Of a stretch of DNA of 64,000 nt, positions 10,265-21,480 are shown piece by piece. The notes beneath the pieces were generated by a model that did no database searches, had not been told where the DNA came from, and saw nothing but the letters and a program-made list of their open reading frames with translations. The translations under genes and the position numbers were made by a program. The DNA is taken from assembly GCF_018687715.1 (NCBI RefSeq), contig NC_056765.1, positions 11,345,001 to 11,409,000 of the forward strand. Direction: 5' to 3'. Every line of letters starts with the position of its first letter. The first letter of the stretch is position 1. The stretch is from Carya illinoinensis. Lineage: Eukaryota; Streptophyta; Magnoliopsida; Fagales; Juglandaceae.

Positions 10265-11606
10265 CACTACAACAAAATTGGTTTTCCCGGCGATGCAAAA
10301 TCGTAGGGAAATCCACCAAAATCCCCACCATAGTGGGTTTTGATAAATATTACCATATTTATCAAAACCTAATAAATATAAGTAAGCTTATAAGAGAAAT
10401 AGGTTTCAAGTCATAAAGATTAGCATGATGATATTTGAAAATAACAACTACTTTCAAGCAACCAAGTAGATAAAAATAATTATTAACAAGTGGGATTAAT
10501 TTTTGCTACTATAATGTCATTCTTGGTAGGAATGACATGCATTAAAGACTGTATGGACAATGTTACCAACAACAGGTTTCAACTTTACCCAAAATTCTTT
10601 CCCTAAATCTAGCCCTAAGCCTAACCTCAATTGCACAAATTCTATGAATGGGACATTGACAGCACGAAATATATCTATTATCGACTACCAACTACCAAGA
10701 TTTGAAATCAACCAATAAATCACAATATGCACAGCATCTGTTGTTCAGAAGATTTAAAAAAAAAAAAAAGCGAAACAAAACCAAAAGAACAAAAAACCAA
10801 AACTGAGATTAGTGCATGTCAATATACAATCCAAGTAACGCCGAACATGGTGCAATGTTCATGCATGTATGGAGAAAAAATTGAGTTCCAAACAGAGTTT
10901 ATGAGAAGAAAAATACCTTGGACATGCATTCGCAGCACCAGAGCAAGTGGATTTTTGCCAATCGAGGGCTTAGAATTGACTGGCAAGCCTCGCACACAGG
11001 ATGTTTGGGACAGCAAATTTAGGGGAATTTCTGGTAGCTCTAATGCACAATAGAGGGTGATTTTGGCAGCAATCGTCGTGTGTACATATGCATTCAACAG
11101 AATGTTTGGTTAATTTTTGGTAGCCGAAGTATATGGGTTTGCTGAACGATAGAGGCAATGCTTGGGTTTTGGAAGGAAATGATGAGCAACCTTCGAATGC
11201 CAAGAAAATGTCGTGGAGGCCAGATATGGAGCTTCGGGACATATTCGGAAATGGGGATTATTGGAACTAACTAAACTGTATGGATTGGCCGGAAGGGATT
11301 TCGGTTGCAAGTGAATGGAAATCGATGAAAAACACACGGAGAGTATAGAGGGTATTGTGAATAAGTCGCGGGGAGGGAAATAAAATGCAATTAAGTTTGG
11401 TGCTTGAGTTTAAATCAGACATATAGCAGCGAAATTTTTTGCCGCTAAAAGAAAAAAAATTGTTGGGATATTTTAAGTGACTTTCTTGCCAGCAAATATA
11501 ATAAATACAGCAGCGATTAAGAAATCGCCGCTATAAGTGACATATTATGGCGATTTATTTAGCAGCGATTAAAAAATCGTTGGTAAAAGCCCAGATTCTT
11601 GTAGTG
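10265..11606. mobile_element. Non-autonomous CACTA (En/Spm-type) DNA transposon
   Basis: Begins CACTACAACAAAATTGG and ends CCCAGATTCTTGTAGTG, giving inverted ends CACTACAA(C/G)AA typical of plant CACTA elements. Subterminal motifs built on 'gcagcgattaa(g/a)aaatcg' and 'gccgctata' repeat near the right end (11430-11580), as expected for transposase-binding repeats. Length is 1342 bp and no transposase is encoded, so movement would need an enzyme in trans. The flanking triplets differ (CAT on the left, TGT on the right), so the usual 3-bp duplication is not preserved. The right end directly abuts terpene synthase exon sequence. Confidence 0.78.
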
Positions 11607-13632
11607 TGTTGGATTATATCAAAATTGGTTCAATTTGTAGAATGAATCATTCACACAAAAGATTGATAAGCTAAAGGAAGAAGTAGCAATGATGTTTCAT
11701 AATGTAATGGAGCCACTCGAGTTTATTGATATCTTGCAAAGACTTGGAGTATCTTATCACTTTAAGGATGAAATAAGGAGGATATTGGAAAACAAACACA
11801 ATGCTCATCATAGAGTTGATGTTTACAAGAAGCAAAGTTTATATGCCACGGCTGTTGATTTCGGATTGTTGAGACAACATGGATATGATGTACCTCAAGG
11901 TAAAAAACATACTAGTAATGCTTTAACAAAAATAAATAAATATTGGATTCATTATCCCTTGCTTATTTTTAACAATTCTTGAGTTGTGTTGATCGCAGAG
12001 ACTTTCAAAAGTTTCATCAATGAAAATGGAGATTTCAAAGAATGTCTTTGTAATGATATCGAATGAATTCTAGCTTTGTATGAAGCCTCGTTCCACTTGA
12101 AACAAGGTGAAAGTATTTTGGAGGAAGCAAGAGATTTTGTGACCAAACATCTTAAAGAGTACGTGAATCAAAGCAAAGATCAATGTCTTTGTATGATGGT
12201 GAATCACACCCCTAGAGCTTCCACTGCATTGGAAAGTGACAAGGTTGGAAGCACTGTGGTTCATTTATACATATAGGAGTAAAGAAGATATGAACCCTAC
12301 CGTGCTTGAGTTTGCATATCTGGATTTTAATATGGTACAAGCAGTCCACCAAGAAGATCTAAAAGAACTATCAAGGTAAAAACGCATGTTTATCCTCACT
12401 TGATATATATTAGATTAGAGAGGTGAGAAATTGCAATACATGCTATAGTTCTAAAACTAATATTATTTCCTTACCTCATACAAAAGGTGGTGGAGGAGTT
12501 CTGGCCTTGGAGATTTGAGCTTTGCAAGGGATAGGGTGGTGGAAAATTTTCTATGGGCAACGGAAGCATTATTTGAACCTCAATTTGGATATGAGAGGAG
12601 AATGACAGCAAGGCTCGGTATATTGGTGACAGTAATAGATGATGTCTATGATATCTACGACACTTTAAAAGAACTTGAGAGGTCTGTATTATTTGTAGCA
12701 CACGTCCAATACTTTCAATATTGTTGCCTATCTTTGATGCAAATACTTACATGTAATTTTTTCATGTGGTCTAGATGGGATGTCAATGCTATGGAACAAC
12801 TTCCATATTATCTGCAGATTTGTTTCCTTTCCATCTATAACACAAAACTTTTGACATTCTCAAGGAAAAGGGATGCAACATCATTTGGTACATGAAAAAG
12901 GCGGTAAGGCCTAAACTTTTTTTTACATCACTATTTACACTAGATCGAATTTATCATCTGTTATAACTCTTCTAATTTATTTATTCACCATAAATGTTTT
13001 AGTGGGCAGATCTATGTAGATCATATATGGTGGAGGTAAACTGGTTTTACAATGGATATACACCAGGCCTTCAAGAATACTTTGAATGTGGATGGATCAC
13101 GCTAGGAATATCAAATATATTGGTGCATTGTTATTTTCTCGTTACAAATCCCATAACAGAGGAAGCCTTGGAATTATTGAAAGAATATCCCAAAATAATT
13201 CAATTATCAACATTCATTATTCGACTTGCAGATGATCTCGGAACATCTACAGTTAGTAAAACATACTATCCTAATTTTTTTAATCAAAAATATTTTGGAT
13301 TGGTACTTCACATGAACATAGGATAACTTGTTTTTACATGTGTTTTCTAACCTAGGATGAGTTAAAGAGGGGGGATAATCCTAAATCCATCCAATGCTAT
13401 ATGAAAGATACCGATGCTACCAAGGAAGATGCTCGTCACTACATGAAGTCCTTGATTAGTGCAACATGGAAGACAATTAATGGACAACGCTTTGCAACTT
13501 CTCCATTCTCTAAAACATTGGGTATCCCAACTCTTGTGCCAGTATGGAGATGGTTTTGGCATTGAAGACCACGAGACTAAGGACAACGTCCAAGCTTTGT
13601 TTATTCATCCCATTCCTAAAGCAAAGAATTGA
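11607..13632 (+). pseudogene. TPS-b terpene synthase pseudogene 1 (5' end missing)
   Basis: Functional relatives are plastid or cytosolic class I terpene synthases that ionise geranyl or related diphosphates with Mg2+. Exons: about 11609-11899 (EEVAMMFHNVMEPLEFIDIL, RLGVSYHF), 11999-12375 (LYEASFHLKQGE, RDFVTKHLKEYV), 12487-12681, 12775-12903 (WDVNAMEQLPYYLQICFLS), 13003-13251 and 13356-13632 (DHETKDNV...PIPKAKN, stop). The DDVYD Mg2+ motif (exon 4) and the DDLGTST.E second metal site are still present. Damage: frameshift near 11662, TGA near 12063, frameshift near 12210, a 21-bp loss after KELE at about 12678 compared with the copy at 63.4 kb, a frameshift in exon 5 after YNT, and another in the last exon near 13520. 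The first exons with RRx8W are missing; CACTA ends at the edge. Product specificity cannot be read. Confidence 0.9.
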
Positions 13633-14055
13633 TGAATGATTGCTAATGTTACTAAATTACATACAAACATATATCTAGATCTCTACTTTTTCCTCTTTAT
13701 AATTTCTTATATTTGGATCAAACTGGATCATGTGTACTCGAAGGTAACTTGTCTTTATCTCACTAGTAAATCGCTCCCTGCGAAAATAAATGATGTACGA
13801 GTCAAACCTTGTATTTCTTGGAAATATTATGGATCTATTGTATGCTATATTTCTTTGTTTAAATGTTTATAAAATCCTAGCTTGTCACAAGTTAATTACA
13901 TGAAGTTTTACATGCATCCCTGGTCTCCCAATTAAATGCTTAAGGATAATTATAAAATTAATTATTAAATGTTAAGCGCGTGCAACTTTTTTATTGTTCG
14001 TCTCAAAATGGACTGACGAGGAACAATATTTATTGACTGGGGAATTAATACCCCA
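13633..14055. other. Spacer downstream of TPS pseudogene 1
   Basis: AT-rich, no recognised coding signal. Probably the original 3' flank of the synthase gene. Confidence 0.4.
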
Positions 14056-14290
14056 GAAGAGTTGATAAGTTAACGGGAGAACATTAAGTCGTGAGAATGA
14101 TGTTTCATAAACTGGTGCATGGAACCTTAATTTAAAGCAACTCGATTGAGTTGGTGATTGGTATCTTGCGATCGAAGGCTTGAATTAAGTTATCTTACAG
14201 CGCCATGCCACTTTGAGGATGACATAAAGAGCGAGGATATTGGATCATCTCTTCCTCCATTCCATCCTAGCATAATATGCTTCAATCTTT
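14056..14290 (+). pseudogene. Terpene synthase exon relic (weak)
   Basis: A diverged copy of the same exon seen at 11.65-11.80 kb. Pieces recoverable across frameshifts are a KIDKL-like stretch, MMFHKLV, a QLELVD-like stretch and a HFEDDIKS-like stretch in the right order and spacing. No flanking exon follows. It may be the remains of a tandem synthase duplicate. Confidence 0.5.
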
Positions 14291-14809
14291 GACGGACCTT
14301 CGATGGGCTTAACACGTACGTACACTCATTTCACCCCAACACATTCTATTTTAAAAGTACTCGTCATCCTTTCCCCCTTAGGCGACATTAATATTTGACA
14401 TGATCTATAAACGTGGTACTAATTATAGGATGTGAAATAATTAGTACCATTTTTGGGTCAACTTGACCGAATCATTTATTTGATAAATCAGTTCTAATTA
14501 TACAGTTTTATTTGTTGTTGTCTTATATATGATACTCATTTTAATCACATGCTTTAGAAGTATCTTAAGGGTACATGAATAAACCTTCATTGACTATTTT
14601 ACTCTTAAATTTTAACGGAATGACAAAAACACCCTTAGCATCTATCATAATAATCAAGTGACATCCAAAAGCTCACAATTGTTGAAAATGAGAACTTCTT
14701 CATCGTGAATTCTTTAACCTTTTATTTCAAAGATATATCATCAACTGAAGATCCAGCAAAATAAAAATCCCAATATTGAAACTTCATTTAAAAGATATAT
14801 CATCAACCC
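14291..14809. other. AT-rich spacer with a short internal duplication
   Basis: No gene seen. The motif 'aagatatatcatcaac' occurs at about 14731-14746 and again at about 14789-14804, a 58-bp direct duplication or old target duplication just before LINE G. Confidence 0.4.
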
Positions 14810-15660
14810 CAAAACAGTAGCACATGCTCTATGGGTGTGTCCCTTTGCCCAAGATGTGTGGAGCCAATGTAGTAAGAAGATCCAAAAATCTAGCATCCCT
14901 TGCCATTCCTTCAGGACTCTACTAGAAGGATGCCTCAATTCATTTGAAGAAGAAGAGATGGTAGAATTTGCTCTCACGACTTGGAAGATCTGGAAAAGAA
15001 TGAATGAAGTGATTTTCAGTAACACTTTCTCTCACCCAAGCTCCATCAACCAAAAGGTTAAACTACTTATTAAAGATCTTAACAAAACCTACCAGCCTGT
15101 CCAGAAGTGCTCCCCTTCCTCAAATGATCACTTCAACTAGAAAGCTCCCCCACAAGGAAAACTGAAAGTTAACTGGGATGCAGGCTTGGATAGAACTAAT
15201 TGCAAGGTTGGAGTTGGGGCAGTGGTAAGAGGCTGGGAGGGGAAGGTACTATCCACCATGAGAATGAATCATACTCTCTTCCCCAACCCTTTCCTAGCAA
15301 AAGCTTATGATGCCCTCCAAGCTTCTATCTTCCTTAAAACACTAGGATGGAAAGATGTGATCACGGAGGGTGATTCTCTACAAGTAGTAAACTGCCTAAA
15401 GTCCCAAACTGAAACAGATTCTTATGCAGGCATTTTGATCAAAGCTACAAAAGAAACTTTAGACTCCTTCACTGTATGGATAGTCAGACATATTAAAAGG
15501 GCACGTAATTCCATAGCCCATGCCTTATTTCAAGATGCACTAAGCATCAATAATAGCATTACTCTTGTCGATGCTATTCCTTTTTGTATCCAAACTCTGT
15601 GATAATGAATGAAAACTAGATTTTTTCCCTTAAAAAAAAAAGAAAAAGAAAAAAAGTCAT
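14810..15660 (+). mobile_element. LINE G: 5'-truncated LINE 3' end (zinc-binding region + RNase H)
   Basis: Reads HALWVCPFAQDVW of the zf-RVT region, then after one stop near 15139 the plant LINE RNase H domain: KLKVNWDAGLDRTN, VGVGAVVRG, a TEGDSLQVV stretch and WIVRHIKRARNSIAHAL. The frame ends at 15601-15606 with two stops and is followed by an A-rich tail (15634-15657). Endonuclease and reverse transcriptase are missing, the common result of incomplete target-primed reverse transcription. It was not autonomous on arrival. Confidence 0.8.
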
Positions 15661-15778
15661 AAAACTTCCACATTCCTACCCTATCATCAACTACTGTAAG
15701 TAGATATATAGTTAATTAAAGCCCAATTCGGTCTATGCCACCGCCATCAATGAGGGCCTTAAAAGTCTTCTTATTATT

Positions 15779-18700
15779 ACTTTTTTTTTTTTAAATAAGA
15801 AAAATCTGATGTCATTAATATGCATCAAACTAAATGACAAATGCATGAAGGAATATCCTCCAACATAATGCACTCCCCAAAGTGAAATAATGCATCCTTA
15901 ACCATGTGCTACTTTGTTTATGTCTCTAGATACATGCCTAATAGACCACTCCTTGAACCTTTTTAAAAGAATTTTGGCATCCCTTTTTATTAAGTCATGT
16001 GTGTTCCATGCACGTCTCATCACCATTATTGATAGTCTTTACTATAGAAAGAGCATCCCCTTCAAAAATCACCTTTTATAGCCCCAATTCAGGACACAAC
16101 AAGGCTGCTTTCAGTACTGCAAAAGACTCCCCTAGCTAGCTATGCATCAGGAAACAAATCTCTTGATGATCTACATGAAGCTATAACTCTGCCATCACAA
16201 TCTCATACTACCACTCTTACTCCAACTCTACACTGATGCTTGTCAATGTCAGCATCCCAATTTATTTTGAATGTTTCAAGAGGTGGGAGTTCCTAGTATT
16301 GCACATTTGCTTGACTAGCCTCTACCTGAGTTTTGTTCTCTAACATTGTATAATCTTCTATCATATGATAAACCTAAAGTACCAACTTCTCAAGAGCTAT
16401 AAATTTATCTTCAAAGATTACCACGTTTCTTCTTTTCCAAATCTGGTGTGTTGTCCCTGCTATTTCAACTAATACTTCTGATGGCATAGCATTGAAAAAA
16501 TGGAAAAACAGATCATGAAATGATGGTACCTCCATACTACATTTCTACAATCTCCTCGAGGTAGACCCCCAAACATCTTGAGCACCTCTACAAATCTAGA
16601 AAGCATGTGATATTGACTCAGGTTCAGATAAGCCAATAGGGCAGTGTGATGATTCCACTACCTTTCTTTTAAAGAGATTTAGTTTAGTGGTAATGGATTC
16701 TAGAGTAGCTCTCCATAAGAAATTTTTAACTGTATTTGTTACCTGTAATTTCCATATCTTGGGCCAAATTTCTAAGCTCCTCATGGTACTTGAGGCTTGT
16801 CCCTTGAATCTTGACATCAATTCACATTGAAGATGGTAGGCACTCTTTACAAAGAGAACTTACCATCTAAAGTATATCTCCAAGCTAATCTATCAAAACC
16901 ATCACATATGCTAATGTGAATTCTTATGATACTGTCAATCTCAATATTTGAAAAGACCTCATTCAATAAAGCCAGGTTCCATTGTTTAGTGTTAGGGTCA
17001 ATAAGGTCCTTTACCCTTGCATTTTACTTTAAACCCCTCATAGTGATTGAATCTTGAAAGAAGTTGGGATAGGCACCCATTTATCATTCTAGATTTTTAT
17101 AGACTCAGCATTCCCAATCTTCCTTCAGAAGCCTTCAGACAACAAGTTTCTCATAGCCATAATACTTTTCCAAATAAAAGAAGCATTGTTACTAATCTTA
17201 GCTTTTAGAAACTAGTCCGTGGAAAGTACTTAGCCTTTTGAACTTTTGAAGCCAATGAACTGGGTTTTTGCAGTAGTCTCCATGCATCCCTACTTTGCCA
17301 ATAATGCTAGGTTGAAATCCCAAACCACTAATTTGCTTTCCTTTTCCTAATTGCTGCCAACTTAACCCCGTGAATTTTAGATCTGTCATTTGCTTGCCCC
17401 CACCAAAATTTTTGCATAACTCCATTGATTTCTCTCGGCAACACTTTAGGAATTTTAAAAAGCACCATGATGTAGATTGGAATGGCTTCAATAACTGATT
17501 TGATGAGAATTTCCTTCCCTTCATGAGACAGAAACTTCACTTTCCAGTCACTTACCTTGCTTCTATTTTTGTCTAGAACTGAATCGAAAGCTTTGGATCT
17601 GTTTTGAACCATCTAAGAGGGCAAACTCAGATACTTTTGATATGACCGAGAAGCTCTGACTCCTATTGCTACTTAAATTAGGTCCTTCACTTCTGGTCTG
17701 GTGTTCTTACTGAAAAATATTGAAGTTTTCTCCATGTTTAGCCTTTGACTTGAAGCACATTCATAGGATTGAAGAAGATAAACAAGTTTGTTCCATTCAA
17801 GAGGGTTAGACTTGCGAAAGAGTAGACTATCATCTACAAAAAAAAAAAAAAAAAATAGGTGGTTAAAACTGGAATTCTTGAAACGATTCTTTTTTCCTCA
17901 ACATTTTTTTTTTTGAAAGTGAAACATAGTTTCATTCATCATAAAGGCAGACAATTACAACTTTTAACCTACAAGATACAAGTTTAATTCTATCCTTTTT
18001 ACGCTCTTCAACCCACAAATTTCTTTGCGACTGACAGGGTCTTGTCCAACGACTCCAGACTAAACATCTGAGAGACAGGCCTCCAGACTACTGTCTGAGA
18101 GACTTAACTCTGTCTTAGACCACCGTCTAAGACAGCCCACACAACTCCCCCTCCCAAGGAGTGGAGTACTAAACTCTACGGACCCTCGGTCCTAGAGACA
18201 AAGTTTTCTACTGCTAATTAAAACAAACTAAAAAATAAAATACAACAAAAAACACAACTTAAGCAGCTTGGGCCCAGCCCAAAACAAAAGTACAGCCCAG
18301 CCCAAAGCAAAACCCAGGCTAATGGCCACTAGGTTTTCATCGCTTCCATAAGCCGCTGCATCCTCTCGTGCGGTGCCTTCCCTCCAACCAGGTGCAGGGA
18401 CCACCATTTACAAAGACACCACTTCTCCTCCAAGCTCATGGCTCCAAACTCTTCATGGACTACTCACGCCTCCGAAATACAAGGACTGCGCACGGCTCCA
18501 AGTTCCTTCCGTTGTTTGAACCCTTCCGGATCCATGCATGCTCTCCAAGCTCCAAGCTCTGCTTTCTGGTATACGTCGATCGAGATAAGAAATAGGGCAA
18601 CTTCTTCTTCATTCCATCTCCATGCAGTCCTCCGACAATTCATCTACTTCTAACCAGCGCCAACTTGGATGCCGTGGGCCACCTCGTCTTCATCATCACC

Positions 18701-19755
18701 AACTCAGGACGAAGCAGATCGTGCCTTTTTACGCCGCCCTATGGCCTCGAGAAAAATAGGCGTCTTTTCCTTAAAAAACATCTGGACCTCAGCCCCTAAA
18801 TGCCCTGCGCCACACCAGAAAATAAACTAAAATGGACTGGAAGACATAAGGAAAAGAAACTAACGAAAAGGAAAAAAGAAACGGGGAGGAGGGAGGAGCC
18901 GAAGCGCCCACCTCCCTCCGAGGGGAGCTTTTCTTTTCGTTGGTTTTAGAGAGATGTGAGAGATTCTCTCTCTCGAACAGGAGCATAACAATATCTCTTT
19001 TTTCCTCAACATTATTCAAAACAAAACTAATTATTCAAAACAAAACTAAGTACTTTAGAACATAAAATAAAACTTAAGTAGATAAAGGTCTCCCTTGTCT
19101 AATTTATCTTGGGGGTTTGAAACTGTTCTAAGGAACCCCATTTATTAAAATAGAATAAGTCACAATGCTAATACACATCATAATTATTTCAATCCACCTC
19201 CTAGAGAATCCCATCTTTTCCATGATAGCTTGTAAAAAGTATCATTCTACTCTATCATAGGCTTTGCTCATATCCAACTTAAAAGCCATAAATCCTTCTT
19301 TTCTCCCAATCATTCGAGTTTGCATGGAATTTAAATTTTCATAGGCAACAATAACATTGGCTGAAATAAGTCTACCTAGGATGAAAGCACTATTAGTTGG
19401 GGATATCAAGTTTGGAAAAATGTGCTTCAGTCTATTGGCCAAAACATTTGCAACAATTTTATACAAAATATTGCAGTGGCTTATTGCTCTATATTCTAAA
19501 ACAAGCTTAAGCTTAGCCTTCTTTGGGATTAGAGTTATAAAAGTTTCATTAATCTCAGCCCTACCAAAATTCGAGTTCAAAATAGTCTTGACTTCATGAA
19601 CACATCATTGTCAATAACCTTCCAATGGTCCTAGTAGAATGTTGTTGGAAATCCATCTGGCCTTAGTGATCCTAAAGAATTCATCTCCATTATAGTTGCT
19701 GTGATTTCCTCAGTAGAAAAATCCTTTGTCAAGTTTCTGTTCATATCTTCCATGT
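15779..19755 (-). mobile_element. LINE A: reverse transcriptase to RNase H, minus strand, interrupted
   Basis: Read on the minus strand from 19755: EDMNRNLTKDFSTEEI; RT domain with ETFITLIPKKAKLKLVLEYR, SAFILGRLIS and KLDMSKAYDRVEW (to about 19240); after the 1.1-kb insertion, FVDDSLLFRKSN (about 17830; the catalytic box is FVDD), the RT C-terminal region FLSHEGKEILIKSVIEAIP and KFWWGQ (17610-17330), the zinc region FLWRATLESITTKLNLFKRK (16780-16600) and RNase H with EGDALSIVKTIN (about 16070). The 3' end is a T-run on the plus strand (15780-15793). Many stops and frameshifts. It is split at 17906-18995 by a non-coding retroelement, and its 5' side stops at the edge of Gypsy-1. Confidence 0.85.
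17906..18995 (-). mobile_element. Non-coding poly(A) retroelement with 18-bp target duplication
   Basis: A 1.09-kb insertion that splits LINE A. The plus strand starts with a T-run (17906-17914), so the element lies on the minus strand with a poly(A) 3' end just after 'gaatgaaactatgtttcac'. The target duplication TCTTTTTTCCTCAACATT occurs at 17888-17905 and 18996-19013. The body is GC-richer than its host, with a pyrimidine-rich 5' part and a 3' part rich in 'gtctgagagac'/'gtctaagac' motifs. No long frame and no RT. It could be an internally deleted LINE keeping only untranslated ends, a SINE-like element or a retrotransposed non-coding transcript. Confidence 0.72.
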
Positions 19756-20622
19756 GAGTATAATGTGTCTGCTACTTTCAATATTTCTGATATTTCTCCT
19801 TTTGATACAGGTAAAAATTTGAGATTGAATCCTTTTGAGGAGAGAGAAAATGATGGGCACCAAGATGGACTTAGCCTTAAAGATCCTTTGCAAGTTTCAG
19901 ATGGGCTAATTATAAGATCAAGAACTAAGAAGATCAAGAAAGCTATGCAAGGATTGGTGTAAACCACTTGGATTGAAACTAGTAAGACTCCAACACTCGA
20001 GATGGGGTTAAAAGAAGAAGAACTAGTTTTGATCCACTTGATACAAGCTACGGAAAACATGACTTAGAGTTATTGTTTGGACCTATTGTTATTGAAGACT
20101 TTCAACTTGTTTGATTCATTTAAATGACTTATTTTTATTAGTTTAGAATAATTGAGTTTATTATGAGAAGGACGTAAGGGGGGTGCCTATTCAAAGGTGT
20201 TTTGGGAAAAACTTTAGTTTTCAGCTAGGGTTTTTGGATGCCTTGTATTTTTAGCCAAGGCTTATTTTTTGAAAGTTAATTTAACAACTAGGGCAACAAG
20301 GGGTGCCAGCTACTTAGGGTATTTTACAAAGTTTTATAAAATTTGATGAATTATTTTTATTGTGAGTTAAGTTTATTTCCTCTTGTTCTTGAATGAACTT
20401 TTGAATTTATCAAAAGCAAATCACAACTTTTGTGGTGTTTCTCCTTATAATCTGGGTTCTTGAGACAAGTTTTTCAATGGGTCTAGATTCTCTATAATCT
20501 AGGTTCTTGAAACGAGTTCTTCAACGGGTCTATATCTTTCCATTGACTTGATTTTAGATTTTTTGGGTGAGTCCTCAAATTGGTTGTGGGTTCAAGGGAT
20601 TTCATCATATGGGTTCATATCA
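19753..20622 (+). repeat. Gypsy-1 left terminal repeat (5' LTR plus pol-tail homology)
   Basis: Ends with CA two bases before the primer site. The part from about 20070 is LTR-like. The part 19753-20060 codes a pol C-terminus (EYNVSATFN, FEERENDGHQDGLSLKDPL, ITRSR-type tail). It matches 33114-34012, apart from about 90 bp absent on this side near 20330 and about 45 bp absent at the end of the right copy. Confidence 0.75.
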
Positions 20623-20624
20623 TT

Positions 20625-20637
20625 TGGCATTCAGAGC
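20625..20637 (+). other. Gypsy-1 primer-binding site
   Basis: TGGCATTCAGAGC, a slightly decayed version of the initiator Met-tRNA site TGGTATCAGAGC, located two bases after the LTR end. Confidence 0.75.
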
Positions 20638-21480
20638 AAGTTTCCAGTCAGGTTTGATTTTATTTTTTAATTCTTGCATCTTTAATTCTGAAAAAAAGAA
20701 ACAAGGGGTTGCCGAATTTCTCATTATTTTCTAGGGTTTGCTTGACTTGGGGTCTGGTGTTTTTGGTCTTGGTTTGTCGTGTGCCTCATTGGCCGAATTA
20801 CATCAAATTGTCATCAAGATTTTTGTGTTGGCCGAATTCCTTACTTAATTGATTAGGGTTTCTTGCCTAAGTTTGTCAATTGCTTGGAGTATTATTTCAT
20901 TGATTCTCTTCTACTTCCTTATCAATTTTTCTATGTTTTAATTCAATTTTTTGATGGTTACAATTGAATATTGTTGTTTGTGATTGAATTAGTGAGAAAA
21001 GAAAAGCAAAAAAGTTTTTAAAAAAAAGGAAAGAAAGAAATTTGTTGATTTAGCCTTATCATCAAAGGAGCTGAATAAATCATTCTAGTTGGTATCTTGC
21101 TTTGCAATTACTCTTTCCCCCATTTAAATTCCTTAAGTCTCATGTTATTTTATTATCTCCTTTTATCTTGTTCTTGTTTCTTGGACCTAATTGCTAGTTG
21201 GAATGGTACAAAGTTGTATTGTCTTAATTTAGTTCAACTAGTTCTTAAAGAACTTGGACGGGAAAACTCTTGAGGTAAAAGGCAAGAGAGTGTGAGACTA
21301 TTATCAGGAAATAGCCAATTAAGAGTGAAACACGAGTGGAGTTTCATTATTTGAGTGTAAACACTTAAGGGAGTGTATGAGAATTTTACGACTAACATTC
21401 TTCTTGTGCAGCACATTACAATGTCTCATAAGAGTGACTAATCACCAAAGGGGATGATAGATAATTCATTCTTTGTGTTG
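20638..21480 (+). other. Gypsy-1 untranslated leader
   Basis: Sits between the primer site and the first gag codons. AT-rich with several 'gccgaatt' words. No coding similarity. Confidence 0.55.

Noticed and set aside
10262..11609. 3-bp target duplication for the CACTA element
   Set aside because: Flanking triplets are CAT and TGT; no matching duplication, so none is claimed.
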